A DNA stretch of 64,000 bases from Blastococcus sp. URHD0036 (lineage in GTDB: Bacteria > Actinomycetota > Actinomycetes > Mycobacteriales > Geodermatophilaceae), in assembly GCF_000701365.1 (NCBI RefSeq), contig NZ_JNIK01000013.1, positions 416,937 through 480,936 of the forward strand. Direction: 5' to 3'. Below are positions 1 to 7,835 of the stretch, piece after piece. A program made the translations under genes and the position numbers. The notes below the pieces were generated by a model. That model had not been told where the DNA came from. It worked only from the letters and a program-made list of their open reading frames with translations, and did not search any database. Each line of letters begins with the position of its first letter. Within the stretch, counting starts at the first letter, position 1.

Positions 1-799
1 CCAGCTCGGTCAGCAGGGCCCGGGCGGCGTCCTCCCGCCCGGCCAGGCCCGCCACCACGGCCCGCCACAGCACGTGGTCGGGCTCCGTGTGCGGGTCCGG
101 CAGCCGCAGCTCCTCGAGCACGCGGTCGGCGGTGACCGGGTCGCCGCCGATGGCCTGCTGGAAGGCACGGACGACGTCCTGGTAGCGGCTCAGCCGGACC
201 ACCAGTGCGTCGAGCTCGGCCACGGGGTCGTCGGAGTCGTCGACCCGCAGGTCCACGACCGTGTCCCGCCACGGGCGGCCGGTCGTGCTCGCGCGCACCA
301 CGAACACGGCCGCCGAGCGCCGCCCGCGCAGGTCACCGCCGGAGTCCTCCCCCGCGTGCAGCGCGAGGAGCAGCCGGTGGGCCAGGGGTCCCTCGGAGGT
401 CTCGAAGGTGGCGACCATCGACTCCCACACCTGCGGCCCGGCCACCATGTTGCCCAGCGCGACGCAGCCCTCCCCCACCATGTGCCCGCCGTCGGCCACG
501 CAGGCCTCACCGGTGTAGGCCGCCAGGTCGCCGGTGACGGCGAGGACGGCGACCTGCCGGAGTTCGGGGTTCGGGTCCACGCTGCGCAGCGCCGTGAGCA
601 CCTCCTGGGCGGTGAACCCGCCGCGCAGCAGGTCCAGCCCGATCTGGCCGTACATCGGCTCACCCATCGACTGGCTGGCGATGACGCCCTGGCCGGGCAG
701 CGCGAACGGGACACCGCTGCCGACGGCGAAGGCCTGCGACTGGGTGGCGACGCCCATCTCCCCGGTCGTGGTGTCCCGGGCGACGATCGAGTAGGTCAC
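1..799 (-). CDS. DUF1028 family protein (Ntn-hydrolase-like), 3' end outside the window
   Basis: The first 266 residues are visible, read leftward from a GTG; the C-terminus lies beyond the window. The N-terminus MTYSIVARD, followed by GEMGVATQSQAFAVGSGV, is the signature of DUF1028. This family is related to Ntn-hydrolases and has no settled substrate. A later SQSMGEPMYG segment and a GEGCVALGNMVAG segment also fit the family. The residues after about 215 look helical and may be the start of the C-terminal extension some members carry. The gene is divergent from the TasA-like gene at 956. The family call is strong; the reaction is unknown. Confidence 0.85.
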   Translation of the reverse strand, partial: MTYSIVARDTTTGEMGVATQSQAFAVGSGVPFALPGQGVIASQSMGEPMYGQIGLDLLRGGFTAQEVLTALRSVDPNPELRQVAVLAVTGDLAAYTGEACVADGGHMVGEGCVALGNMVAGPQVWESMVATFETSEGPLAHRLLLALHAGEDSGGDLRGRRSAAVFVVRASTTGRPWRDTVVDLRVDDSDDPVAELDALVVRLSRYQDVVRAFQQAIGGDPVTADRVLEELRLPDPHTEPDHVLWRAVVAGLAGREDAARALLTEL

Positions 800-955
800 G
801 CGGTCCGGCCTGCCCGCCCCGGCGTCCCCTGCAAACCCCCGGCCGGGTTCTTGCGGAGACCTTGCGGGAGCGCGGCGGGTGGCGTGCGGTTCGGGGCCGA
901 GAGTCCTCCCTGTCGGCGGAAACAGCCCGTCGCGAACCCACCGGAGGAACTCCTG

Positions 956-1570
956 ATGACGTCTTCCCGCAGCGTCGTCGCCCGCCGCCGCACCCAGGTG
1001 CTCGGCTCGCTGGGCGTCATGGCCGCAGCCGCCGCCGTGGCCGGCCTGGGCACGTTCGGCACGTTCACCGACAGCACCACCCCGCTCTCCACCGGCGTCT
1101 CGAGCGGCACCGTCTCGATCGACGTGAGCCAGCGGGGCGCCACCATCCCGGCGACCACGGCGAACTTCGTGCCGGGCGACTCGATGACCCGCGCCGTGGA
1201 CCTCGTCAACGACGGCACCTCGCCGCTGGGCCGGGTCAGCCTGGCCTCCACGGCGAGCGCCGCCAGCGTGCTGACCACCGACGCCGCCAACGGCCTCCAG
1301 CTGTCCGTCCGCTCCTGCCCGGTGGCCTGGACCCAGGGCGGCACCGCGTCGGCGCCGACCTACACCTGCGCCGGCCCGACGACCCTCTACTCGGGTCGGG
1401 CCGTCATGGACGCCGCGCTCCCGGGCGTCGCCAGCCTGCAGCCGGGCGGGATCGACCACCTGGTCGTCACCGTGTCCCTGCCGTCGTCGGCCGGGACCGC
1501 CTTCCAGGACAAGAGCGCCACGCTCGGACTGACCTTCACCGGCGTCCAGACCGACGGCACCGCTCGCTGA
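956..1570 (+). CDS. TasA/CalY-like secreted protein
   Basis: A 204-residue exported protein. The ATG has a GGAGGA ribosome site about 8 bases upstream. Residues 1-35 are Arg-rich followed by an Ala-rich hydrophobic segment, ending near GTFGTFTDS. This resembles the signal region of TasA/CalY (camelysin) family proteins, which are cleaved by SipW-type signal peptidases. The mature part is beta-rich and Ser/Thr-rich with two cysteines that could form a disulfide. Family members form surface fibres or matrix components; that role here is inference. No SipW-like peptidase gene is seen nearby. A strong hairpin follows the gene. Confidence 0.65.
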   Translation: MTSSRSVVARRRTQVLGSLGVMAAAAAVAGLGTFGTFTDSTTPLSTGVSSGTVSIDVSQRGATIPATTANFVPGDSMTRAVDLVNDGTSPLGRVSLASTASAASVLTTDAANGLQLSVRSCPVAWTQGGTASAPTYTCAGPTTLYSGRAVMDAALPGVASLQPGGIDHLVVTVSLPSSAGTAFQDKSATLGLTFTGVQTDGTAR

Positions 1571-1626
1571 CCCGCCTGCCCCCGCCCCGCCGACCGCGGG
1601 GTGTCGACGGAGGGGGCAGGTGATGA

Positions 1627-1668
1627 CGACGCCCCCCGCTCCCCCTGACCCGGGAGCGGGGGGCGTCG
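1627..1668. terminator. Bidirectional hairpin terminator between convergent genes
   Basis: A perfect 17-bp GC-rich stem (1627-1643 with 1652-1668) and an 8-base loop. It sits between the stop of the TasA-like gene and the stop of the convergent NTF2-like gene. There is no T-run, as is usual in GC-rich actinobacteria. Confidence 0.8.
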
Positions 1669-1688
1669 CCGCGTCCCCGGCCGGTCCC

Positions 1689-2060
1689 TCAGCCCACCGG
1701 CGTCTGGGTGTAGAGCGCCAGTCGCCACCCGTCAGGCGTCCGGACGTAGGTGCTGGTCATGGCGCAGACGAACGGCTCGCCACCCGCCTCCCGCCAGGCC
1801 CGCCCGGTGTAGACCATCGCCGCGCCGTCGGTGCCCACGGGGACGACCATGACGTCGGCCAGCTCGTAGGACGCCCAGGCCGGCGACCCGGCGAGCGCGG
1901 TCACCACCTCGTCCCTCGACATCACCGCGCCGTTCGCCAGCACCATGACCCCGCCCGGGGTCATCGTCTGGCCGTAGAAGTCGGCGGCCGAGCCGTCGCA
2001 GAGCGCGTCCCACCCGCGGCGCTCGAGGCCGAGCAGGTCCTCACGCAGGTCATCGGTCAT
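1689..2060 (-). CDS. NTF2-like (DUF4440/SnoaL-type) protein
   Basis: A 123-residue protein with the cone-shaped NTF2 fold pattern: an N-terminal helix (LLGLERRGWDALC), the FYGQTMTPGGVMV strand region, then a C-terminal beta sheet ending in GWRLALYTQTPVG. Proteins of this size act as small enzymes or ligand-binding domains, and the substrate cannot be read from sequence. It is convergent with the TasA-like gene and stands alone. Confidence is high for the fold and low for any specific function. Confidence 0.75.
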   Translation of the reverse strand: MTDDLREDLLGLERRGWDALCDGSAADFYGQTMTPGGVMVLANGAVMSRDEVVTALAGSPAWASYELADVMVVPVGTDGAAMVYTGRAWREAGGEPFVCAMTSTYVRTPDGWRLALYTQTPVG

Positions 2061-2219
2061 GCCCGAGGGTTCCGCCGACGGCGCGGAGATGTCAACGCCG
2101 CCGGTTGAGCTGCCTGTCCTCCACGCGGGTCCCTCTACGGTGCCCCGGTGCGCGGCGGGACGGGCCGGGCGACCGGTGCGATCCGGTCCCGTTCAGCGGG
2201 GGCCGGGCCTGGCCGGTGA

Positions 2220-2465
2220 CCGCTTCGCCGATCGGGTGACGGCACCGTCGTCAACGCGCACCCCACGCTGCCGCGGCCCGAGCGGGACGCCCTGCGGGCC
2301 CTGCCGCACAACTGCGCCACGCGGGGCTGGCGGACCCAGGTCCGCGACCGCGACCCGGAGACGTTCCGCGACCACGTCCTGGGCCGGGTGGCCTGGGCGG
2401 CGTCGGTCGACCCGGCGCTCGGCGTCCGGCTGCGCGTCCTGGCCGCCGGGATCGACTGGTCCTGA
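2220..2465 (+). pseudogene. Open frame without a recognisable start, possible gene remnant
   Basis: A frame open from just after a TGA at 2217 to a TGA at 2463. It encodes about 81 codons with a protein-like C-terminus (HVLGRVAWAASVDPALGV, then a short tail ending in GIDWS) and strong third-position GC. No in-frame ATG, GTG or TTG with a ribosome site exists near the front, so it may be a 5'-truncated or frameshifted gene, or may use a CTG start. It lies between the starts/ends of two leftward genes. No family is recognised. Confidence 0.25.
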
Positions 2466-2468
2466 CCC

Positions 2469-2786
2469 TCAGGCCGGCGGTTCCGGCGTCCCCTCGAGAG
2501 CCCGCAGGCGCTGCTCGACGGAGACCAGCCGCTGCTCGACCGACTCCCCGCCCACCTCGTCGGCGCCAGGCGGCTGCACCATCCCGGCCAGCGCCGCGGA
2601 CAACCGGCCGACCAGGGACGCGGCCTCCTCGGGGGTGAGGTGGACGCTGCCTGCGCAGCGGTCCTCCCGCCAGAAGCTGACCGCCAGCAGGCCGGCGTCC
2701 GCGTGGGGCGAGACTCGGACGGCGCGACTGGACCCGCGCGCGCTCTCCCAGGTCCACCTGCCGGCGGGGAACGGGACGACCGTCAT
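2469..2786 (-). CDS. Hypothetical protein, 105 aa
   Basis: Not assigned to a family. The protein starts MTVVPFPAGRWTWESARG and has a central beta-rich part (LLAVSFWREDRCAGSVHL). An Ala/Leu-rich helix follows (TPEEAASLVGRLSAALAGM), then a short heptad-like helix (ESVEQRLVSVEQRLRALEG). It is probably a soluble single-domain protein. The stop is just beyond the frame ending at 2465 on the other strand. It seems monocistronic. Confidence 0.6.
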   Translation of the reverse strand: MTVVPFPAGRWTWESARGSSRAVRVSPHADAGLLAVSFWREDRCAGSVHLTPEEAASLVGRLSAALAGMVQPPGADEVGGESVEQRLVSVEQRLRALEGTPEPPA

Positions 2787-2927
2787 GGGCCGAGCGTGAC
2801 CCGCCGACCGCCCGGCGTCAACGACCCCGCACGCGGGTCGCGACCTGCGGGTTCACCTCCGCCAGGAGGGGTAGGGCGATGGGGATCAGGACATCGACGG
2901 CCGCAGGGCCGGAACAGGAGCTGACTC

Positions 2928-3401
2928 ATGGGCAAGCTGTCGTTCGCACTCGGTCTGGGCGCGGGCTACGTGCTCGGCTCCCGCGCAGGGCACGCACGGT
3001 ACGAGCAGATCCAGCAGGCCGCGGCCCGGCTGTCCGGCCGCCCGGAGGTCCAGGACGCCGTCGGCAAGGTGCGCGACAGCCTGCCGGCGCCGCTGCAGGG
3101 CACCGTGGACGGGCTGGTCCAGAAGGCCGGCGGGAGCACCGCCGGGTCCGGGGGTGGCTCGGCGAGCGGTCCCACCGTCACCGGGTCGTTCCCGATGGAG
3201 GACGACGAGGAGGTCGTGGTGCAGACCTTCTCGGCCATGCGCGGGCGCTCCGGCGACGAGCCGGCGACGGAGGACCCGGGCAACACGGCCGGCCCCGTGC
3301 CCGTGAACGCCGCCGCCGAGGACGAGGACCCGGTCGCGCAGACCTTCTCCGCCTTCACCGAGCGGACCGCGGACGAGCCGGCCACCGAGCACACCCGGTA
3401 G
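2928..3401 (+). CDS. YtxH-like membrane-anchored protein with a repeated acidic motif
   Basis: A 157-residue protein with an N-terminal glycine-rich membrane segment (MGKLSFALGLGAGYVLGSRAG) typical of YtxH-like proteins. A short helix with RYEQIQQAAARLSG and VQDAVGKVRDSL follows, then a low-complexity Gly/Ser linker. The tail has two copies of one acidic motif: DDEEVVVQTFSAMRGRSGDEPATE and a second reading EDEDPVAQTFSAFTERTADEPATE-like. An AGGAG site precedes the ATG. A terminator-like hairpin follows. YtxH-like proteins are often stress-associated, but no role can be assigned here. Confidence 0.7.
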   Translation: MGKLSFALGLGAGYVLGSRAGHARYEQIQQAAARLSGRPEVQDAVGKVRDSLPAPLQGTVDGLVQKAGGSTAGSGGGSASGPTVTGSFPMEDDEEVVVQTFSAMRGRSGDEPATEDPGNTAGPVPVNAAAEDEDPVAQTFSAFTERTADEPATEHTR

Positions 3402-3407
3402 CAGTGC

Positions 3408-3438
3408 CCCCGGCGCCCGCCTCCGGGCGGCGCCGGGG
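3408..3438 (+). terminator. Hairpin terminator after the YtxH-like gene
   Basis: A perfect 10-bp stem, CCCCGGCGCC with its complement, and an 11-base loop, 7 bases after the stop codon. Confidence 0.65.
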
Positions 3439-3522
3439 CCCGCCGGCCGCCACTCCCGCAACCCCTTCCCCTCCGGCCCGCCTCCGTGGTCGACTGCGCC
3501 CCACCGCCACGCGGCGGCGCGT

Positions 3523-3536
3523 CAGCAACGTTGCTG
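3523..3536. promoter_or_regulatory. 14-bp perfect palindrome upstream of the sdh operon
   Basis: CAGCAACGTTGCTG is a perfect palindrome. It lies 10 bases before the ribosome-site-bearing short ORF and about 100 bases before the first sdh gene. It has the form of an operator for a dimeric repressor. The regulator is not identified. Confidence 0.4.
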
Positions 3537-3545
3537 GAGGCGCTC

Positions 3546-3638
3546 ATGGACGACATGTCGTTGGAGGCGGACGCCGGGGCTCATCCCCGCCGCGTCCCCG
3601 GGGCGCCGCGGCGGACATCGCCGCACTGCCGGCCGTGA
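3546..3638 (+). CDS. Short leader ORF overlapping the sdh anchor-subunit start
   Basis: A 30-codon ORF (begins MDDMSLEADAGAHPRR, ends SPHCRP). Its ATG is preceded by GGAGG at a 5-base distance, the only good ribosome site in this region. Its TGA overlaps the GTG start of the next gene (GTGA). The layout suggests translational coupling: ribosomes finishing this peptide would restart on the anchor subunit. Alternatively the anchor gene has a longer N-terminus in this frame and a frameshift separates the two. The peptide itself is probably not functional. Confidence 0.35.
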   Translation: MDDMSLEADAGAHPRRVPGAPRRTSPHCRP

Positions 3639-4465
3639 CCGCGACCGCTCCGCGCAGAACCGGGGCGGTCACCCCCGGGCGCGGGACCTCCGAGACCCCG
3701 CCCCGCCGCGCCGCCATCGCGGCCCGCACCCTGCGCACCGACCGTTGGTGGCTGCAGCCGCTGATCACCGTCACGGTCCTGGTGCTCTTCATCGCCTACT
3801 CGACGGTGCGGGCGTTCCAGAACGCGAACTACTTCTCCGAGCCCTACATCTCGCCGTTCTACTCGCCCTGCATCACCACCGACTGCGAGGGCGACACCTT
3901 CCCGGAGCTGTTCACCGGGCCGTCCTGGATCTCGCCGGCCATCTACATCCTGGTCGTGCCGCTGGGCTTCCGGCTGACCTGCTACTACTACCGCAAGGCC
4001 TACTACCGGTCGTTCTGGCTCTCCCCGCCGGCCTGCGCGGTCGGCGAGCCGCACCGCCGCTACACGGGGGAGACCCGCCTGCCGCTGCTCGGGCAGAACA
4101 TCCACCGGTACTTCTTCTACGCGGGCCTGGTCTTCAACCTGATCCTGACCTACGACGCCGTCTTCGCCTTCCGCGACGAGACCGGCGCGTGGGGGCACAT
4201 GGGGCTCGGCACGCTGGTGCTGCTGGCGAACGCGACGCTCCTGTGGCTCTACTCGCTGTCCTGCCACTCCTGCCGGCACATCGTCGGCGGCCGGCTCAAC
4301 TCCTTCTCGCGACATCCGCTGCGGTACCGCTTCTGGACCGTCGTCTCGAAGCTCAACGCCCACCACATGAAGTTCGCCTGGATCTCCCTCTTCGGCGTCG
4401 CGTTCGCCGACTTCTACGTCCTGCTGCTGGCGACCGACACGATCTCGGATCTGAGGTTCTTCTGA
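3635..4465 (+). CDS. Succinate dehydrogenase membrane anchor subunit (Sdh1 type)
   Basis: A 276-residue membrane protein with about five hydrophobic segments. The first is near residues 35-55 (WWLQPLITVTVLVLFIAYS); the others include YILVVPLGF, YFFYAGLVFNLIL, LVLLANATLLWLYS and SLFGVAFADFYVLLLA. A short Cys-containing loop (SPFYSPC, then TTDCEG) and SCHSCRH near the fourth segment stand out. Size and position before SdhA/SdhB match the single anchor of mycobacterial Sdh1 (Rv0249c type). Its role would be anchoring the complex and passing electrons to menaquinone. The GTG start has no ribosome site of its own but overlaps the stop of the leader ORF. The stop overlaps the sdhA ATG. Confidence 0.8.
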   Translation: MTATAPRRTGAVTPGRGTSETPPRRAAIAARTLRTDRWWLQPLITVTVLVLFIAYSTVRAFQNANYFSEPYISPFYSPCITTDCEGDTFPELFTGPSWISPAIYILVVPLGFRLTCYYYRKAYYRSFWLSPPACAVGEPHRRYTGETRLPLLGQNIHRYFFYAGLVFNLILTYDAVFAFRDETGAWGHMGLGTLVLLANATLLWLYSLSCHSCRHIVGGRLNSFSRHPLRYRFWTVVSKLNAHHMKFAWISLFGVAFADFYVLLLATDTISDLRFF

Positions 4466-6264
4466 TGGAGCTCGAGCGGCACGAGTACGACGTCGTCGTG
4501 GTGGGGGCCGGCGGTGCCGGCCTGCGGGCGGCGATCGAGGCGCACGAGCGCGGCGCGCGGACGGCGGTGGTGTGCAAGTCGCTGCTGGGCAAGGCGCACA
4601 CCGTCATGGCCGAGGGCGGCATCGCCGCGGCGATGGCGAACCTCTACCCGGAGGACAACTGGCGGGTGCACTTCCGGGACACCATGCGCGGCGGGAAGAT
4701 GCTCAACCACTGGCGGATGGCGCAGCTACACGCGCAGGAGGCCCCGGACCGGGTCCGCGAGCTCGAGGACTGGGGCGCGCTGTTCGACCGCACCCCCGAC
4801 GGGCTGATCAGCCAGCGCGACTTCGGCGGCCACCGGTACGCGCGGCTCGCCCACGTCGGGGACCGCACGGGGCTGGAGCTGATCCGCACCCTGCAGCAGC
4901 GCACCGTTGCGCTCGGCATCGACGTCTACATGGAGTGCACGGTCACCCGCCTGCTCACCGACGAGAACGGCGTGACCGGCGCCTTCGGCTACTGGCGCGA
5001 GTCCGGCCGGTTCGTCGCCTGGTCGGCCCCGTCGGTCGTGCTGGCCACCGGCGGCATCGGCAAGTCCTACAAGGTCACCTCGAACTCGTGGGAGTACACC
5101 GGCGACGGGCACTCGCTGGCACTGCAGGCCGGGGCGACGCTGGTGAACATGGAGTTCGTCCAGTTCCACCCGACGGGGATGGTCTGGCCGCCGTCGGTGC
5201 GCGGGATCCTCGTGACCGAGAGCGTCCGCGGCGACGGCGGGATCCTGAAGAACTCGGCCGGCAACCGGTTCATGTTCGACTACATCCCGGACTTCTTCCG
5301 CAAGGAGACCGCGGAGACCGAGGACGAGGCCGACCGCTGGTACGAGGACAAGAAGAACAACCGGCGGCCGCCGGAGCTGCTCCCCCGCGACGAGGTCGCC
5401 CGGGCCATCAACAGCGAGGTGAAGGCCGGCCGTGGGACGCCGCACGGTGGCGTCTTCCTCGACATCGCCTCGCGCCGGACGCCGGAGTACATCCGCAAGC
5501 GGCTGCCCTCGATGTACCACCAGTTCAAGGAGCTGGCGGAGGTCGACATCACCGCCGAGGCGATGGAGGTCGGGCCGACCTGCCACTACGTGATGGGCGG
5601 CGTGGAGGTGGACCCCGACAGCGAGGCCGCCCGCGTGCCAGGGCTGTTCGCCGCCGGCGAGGTGGCCGGCGGCATGCACGGGTCGAACCGGCTCGGCGGC
5701 AACTCCCTGTCCGACCTCCTGGTGTTCGGACGGCGGGCCGGGCTCGCGGCCGCCGAGCACGCCGCGGGCCACCCGGACCGGGCCCCGCTGCCGGACGACG
5801 CCCTGGCCGACGCCGCGCGGGCGGCGCTCGCACCCTTCGAACGGGAGGGCGGCGAGAACCCGTACACCGTGCAGCACGACCTGCAGCAGACGATGCACGA
5901 CCTGGTCGGGATCATCCGTACCGAGGCCGAGATGGAGCAGGCGCTGGCGCGGATCGCGGCGCTGAAGGAGCGGGTCGCCAACCTCTCGGTGGAGGGCCAC
6001 CGGCAGTACAACCCGGGCTGGCACCTCGCGCTGGACCTGCCGCACATGCTGCTGGTCAGCGAGTGCATCGCGAAGGCGGCCCTGGAGCGGCAGGAGAGCC
6101 GCGGCGGGCACACCCGCGACGACTTCCCGGGGCCGGTGCCGGAGTGGGGGAAGACGAACCTCATCTGCTCCCGGGCACCGGACGGCTCGGTGGCGCTCAC
6201 CCGCCAACCGCTGCCCGAGATGCCGGCCGACCTCGCCGAGGTGTTCGAGGAGGTGCCGGCATGA
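4465..6264 (+). CDS. sdhA: Succinate dehydrogenase flavoprotein subunit
   Basis: A 599-residue FAD subunit. Residues 10-35 hold the dinucleotide-binding GAGGAGLRAAIEAHERGAR motif. The His-containing covalent-FAD region (KAHTVMAEGGIAAAM) follows at about 45-60. The substrate-site segment EFVQFHPTGM, the capping-domain region and RLGGNSLSDLLVFGRRAG near the C-terminal third are all present. It oxidises succinate to fumarate and passes electrons to SdhB. The ATG overlaps the anchor stop (TGATG), and the gene's own stop overlaps sdhB, so the three subunits are translated as one unit. Confidence 0.95.
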   Translation: MELERHEYDVVVVGAGGAGLRAAIEAHERGARTAVVCKSLLGKAHTVMAEGGIAAAMANLYPEDNWRVHFRDTMRGGKMLNHWRMAQLHAQEAPDRVRELEDWGALFDRTPDGLISQRDFGGHRYARLAHVGDRTGLELIRTLQQRTVALGIDVYMECTVTRLLTDENGVTGAFGYWRESGRFVAWSAPSVVLATGGIGKSYKVTSNSWEYTGDGHSLALQAGATLVNMEFVQFHPTGMVWPPSVRGILVTESVRGDGGILKNSAGNRFMFDYIPDFFRKETAETEDEADRWYEDKKNNRRPPELLPRDEVARAINSEVKAGRGTPHGGVFLDIASRRTPEYIRKRLPSMYHQFKELAEVDITAEAMEVGPTCHYVMGGVEVDPDSEAARVPGLFAAGEVAGGMHGSNRLGGNSLSDLLVFGRRAGLAAAEHAAGHPDRAPLPDDALADAARAALAPFEREGGENPYTVQHDLQQTMHDLVGIIRTEAEMEQALARIAALKERVANLSVEGHRQYNPGWHLALDLPHMLLVSECIAKAALERQESRGGHTRDDFPGPVPEWGKTNLICSRAPDGSVALTRQPLPEMPADLAEVFEEVPA

Positions 6265-7019
6265 GCTATGACGGGACGTTCCGGGTGTGGCGCGGCGACG
6301 CCGGCGGCGGGGACCTGCAGACCTTCACGGTCGAGGTGAACGAGGGCGAGGTCGTGCTCGACATCGTCCACCGGCTGCAGGCCACCCAGGCAGGCGACCT
6401 CGCCGTCCGGTGGAACTGCAAGGCCGGCAAGTGCGGGTCCTGCAGCGCGGAGATCAACGGCCGCCCCCGGCTGATGTGCATGACCCGGATGGGCACGTTC
6501 GCCGAGGACGAGACGGTGACGGTGACGCCGCTCCGGACGTTCCCGGTGATCCGCGACCTGGTCACCGACGTCTCCTACAACTACGAGAAGGCGGCGCAGA
6601 TCCCGGCCTTCACGCCCCGGGCGCGGGAGGCCGACGGCAGTCACCGGATGCAGCAGGTCGACGTCGAGCGCTCGCAGGAGTTCCGCAAGTGCATCGAGTG
6701 CTTCCTCTGCCAGGACACCTGCCACGTGATCCGCGACCACGAGGAGAACAAGGCCGTCTTCGCCGGTCCGCGCTTCCTCATCCGGCTGGCCGAGCTCGAC
6801 ATGCACCCGCTGGACGACGTCGACCGCCGGTCCGTGGCACAGGACGAGTTCGGGCTCGGCTACTGCAACATCACCAAGTGCTGCAGCGAGGTCTGCCCGG
6901 AGGGGATCCACCTCACCGACAACGGGATCATCCCGCTGAAGGAACGGGTGGTGGACCGCCGGTACGACCCGCTCACCTGGCTCGGCTCGAAGATCCGCCG
7001 GCGGCGCGCGGAGGACTGA
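6261..7019 (+). CDS. sdhB: Succinate dehydrogenase iron-sulfur subunit
   Basis: A 252-residue iron-sulfur protein. The N-terminal plant-type 2Fe-2S domain has CKAGKCGSC plus a later Cys (LMCM). The C-terminal domain has CIECFLCQDTC and CNITKCCSEVCPEGI, the ligands for the further two clusters. It carries electrons from SdhA flavin to the quinone site at the membrane. The ATG overlaps the sdhA stop by four bases (ATGA). Length fits the 248-residue mycobacterial Sdh1 subunit. A weak hairpin follows about 30 bases downstream. Confidence 0.95.
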   Translation: MSYDGTFRVWRGDAGGGDLQTFTVEVNEGEVVLDIVHRLQATQAGDLAVRWNCKAGKCGSCSAEINGRPRLMCMTRMGTFAEDETVTVTPLRTFPVIRDLVTDVSYNYEKAAQIPAFTPRAREADGSHRMQQVDVERSQEFRKCIECFLCQDTCHVIRDHEENKAVFAGPRFLIRLAELDMHPLDDVDRRSVAQDEFGLGYCNITKCCSEVCPEGIHLTDNGIIPLKERVVDRRYDPLTWLGSKIRRRRAED

Positions 7020-7049
7020 GGAGCCACCTCGGTGTCACCCTCCAGCGCT

Positions 7050-7073
7050 CCTGTCGCGGTGCGTCGCGACGGG
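7050..7073 (+). terminator. Possible weak terminator after sdhB
   Basis: A 9-bp stem with one G-T pair (7050-7058 with 7065-7073) and a 6-base loop, 30 bases beyond the sdhB stop and before the convergent gene end at 7140. Confidence 0.35.
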
Positions 7074-7139
7074 ACCGCTGCGCGGTGACGGTCTGCACCC
7101 GGCGGCCCCGCGTGGCCACCGTCCCCCGCACCCGAGGCG

Positions 7140-7721
7140 TCAGTACATCCCGTCGCCGGCGACCAACCCGGCCGCGGGCAGCGGACGGCGGACCACGGGG
7201 CGGACCCGCCGGGCGGCCGCCAGCCGGCGGGTGTAGCTCTCGGCGTTGCCGCGGATGTGGGCGAGGTCCTCCTCGGTGGCGGCCCGGACCACCCGCGCCG
7301 GGACCCCCGCCACGACCGACCACGGTGGGACCTGGGTGCCCGGGGTGACCACCGCGCCCGCCGCCACGATCGAGGCGCCGCCGATCTGCGCGCCGTTCAT
7401 CACGATGCTGCCCATGCCGACGAGGACGTCGTCGTCGATGCGGGCGCCGTGCAGCACCACCCGGTGGCCGACGGTGACCCCGCGGCCGACCACCAGCGGG
7501 AAGCCCGGGTCCGAGTGCAGCGCGCACCCGTCCTGCACGTTCGAGTCGGCGCCGATCACGATCTGCTCCTCGTCGGCTCGGGCCACCGAGCCGTACCAGA
7601 TGCTCGACCGGGGCCCGAGGGTGACGGCGCCGACGACCACCGCCGTCGGCGCGACGAACGCCTCCTCGTCGATGTCGGGCCTGCCGTACGGCAGCTCCGC
7701 GATGTAGTTGTCCCTGTCCAT
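7140..7721 (-). CDS. Gamma-carbonic anhydrase-like left-handed beta-helix protein
   Basis: A 193-residue protein built from hexapeptide repeats (APTAVVVGAVTLGPRSSIWYGSV, then VIGADSNVQDGCALHSD and IGGASIVAAGAVVTPGTQV). This is the left-handed beta-helix of gamma-carbonic anhydrase/YrdA proteins. The expected metal ligands appear as His in CALHSD and in VGHRVVLHGA. The family hydrates CO2, or is catalytically silent in some members. The ATG at 7721 is chosen because it follows a GA-rich site; a longer in-frame ATG lies at 7766. It is convergent with sdhB. Confidence 0.85.
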   Translation of the reverse strand: MDRDNYIAELPYGRPDIDEEAFVAPTAVVVGAVTLGPRSSIWYGSVARADEEQIVIGADSNVQDGCALHSDPGFPLVVGRGVTVGHRVVLHGARIDDDVLVGMGSIVMNGAQIGGASIVAAGAVVTPGTQVPPWSVVAGVPARVVRAATEEDLAHIRGNAESYTRRLAAARRVRPVVRRPLPAAGLVAGDGMY

Positions 7722-7835
7722 GTCGCGCTCCCGGTCCGGTCGTCGGGCGCGCCCCCGCGCCGGCACCGTGCCGCTCCCCGACCCGGGAGCAGAGTGGCGT
7801 GGATCACACCGGGTCGGGAAGGGTCTTCGGCGCGA

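Noticed and set aside
7020..7139. A sense-strand small ORF after sdhB
   Set aside because: No start with ribosome site and no coding composition; only a weak hairpin is seen.
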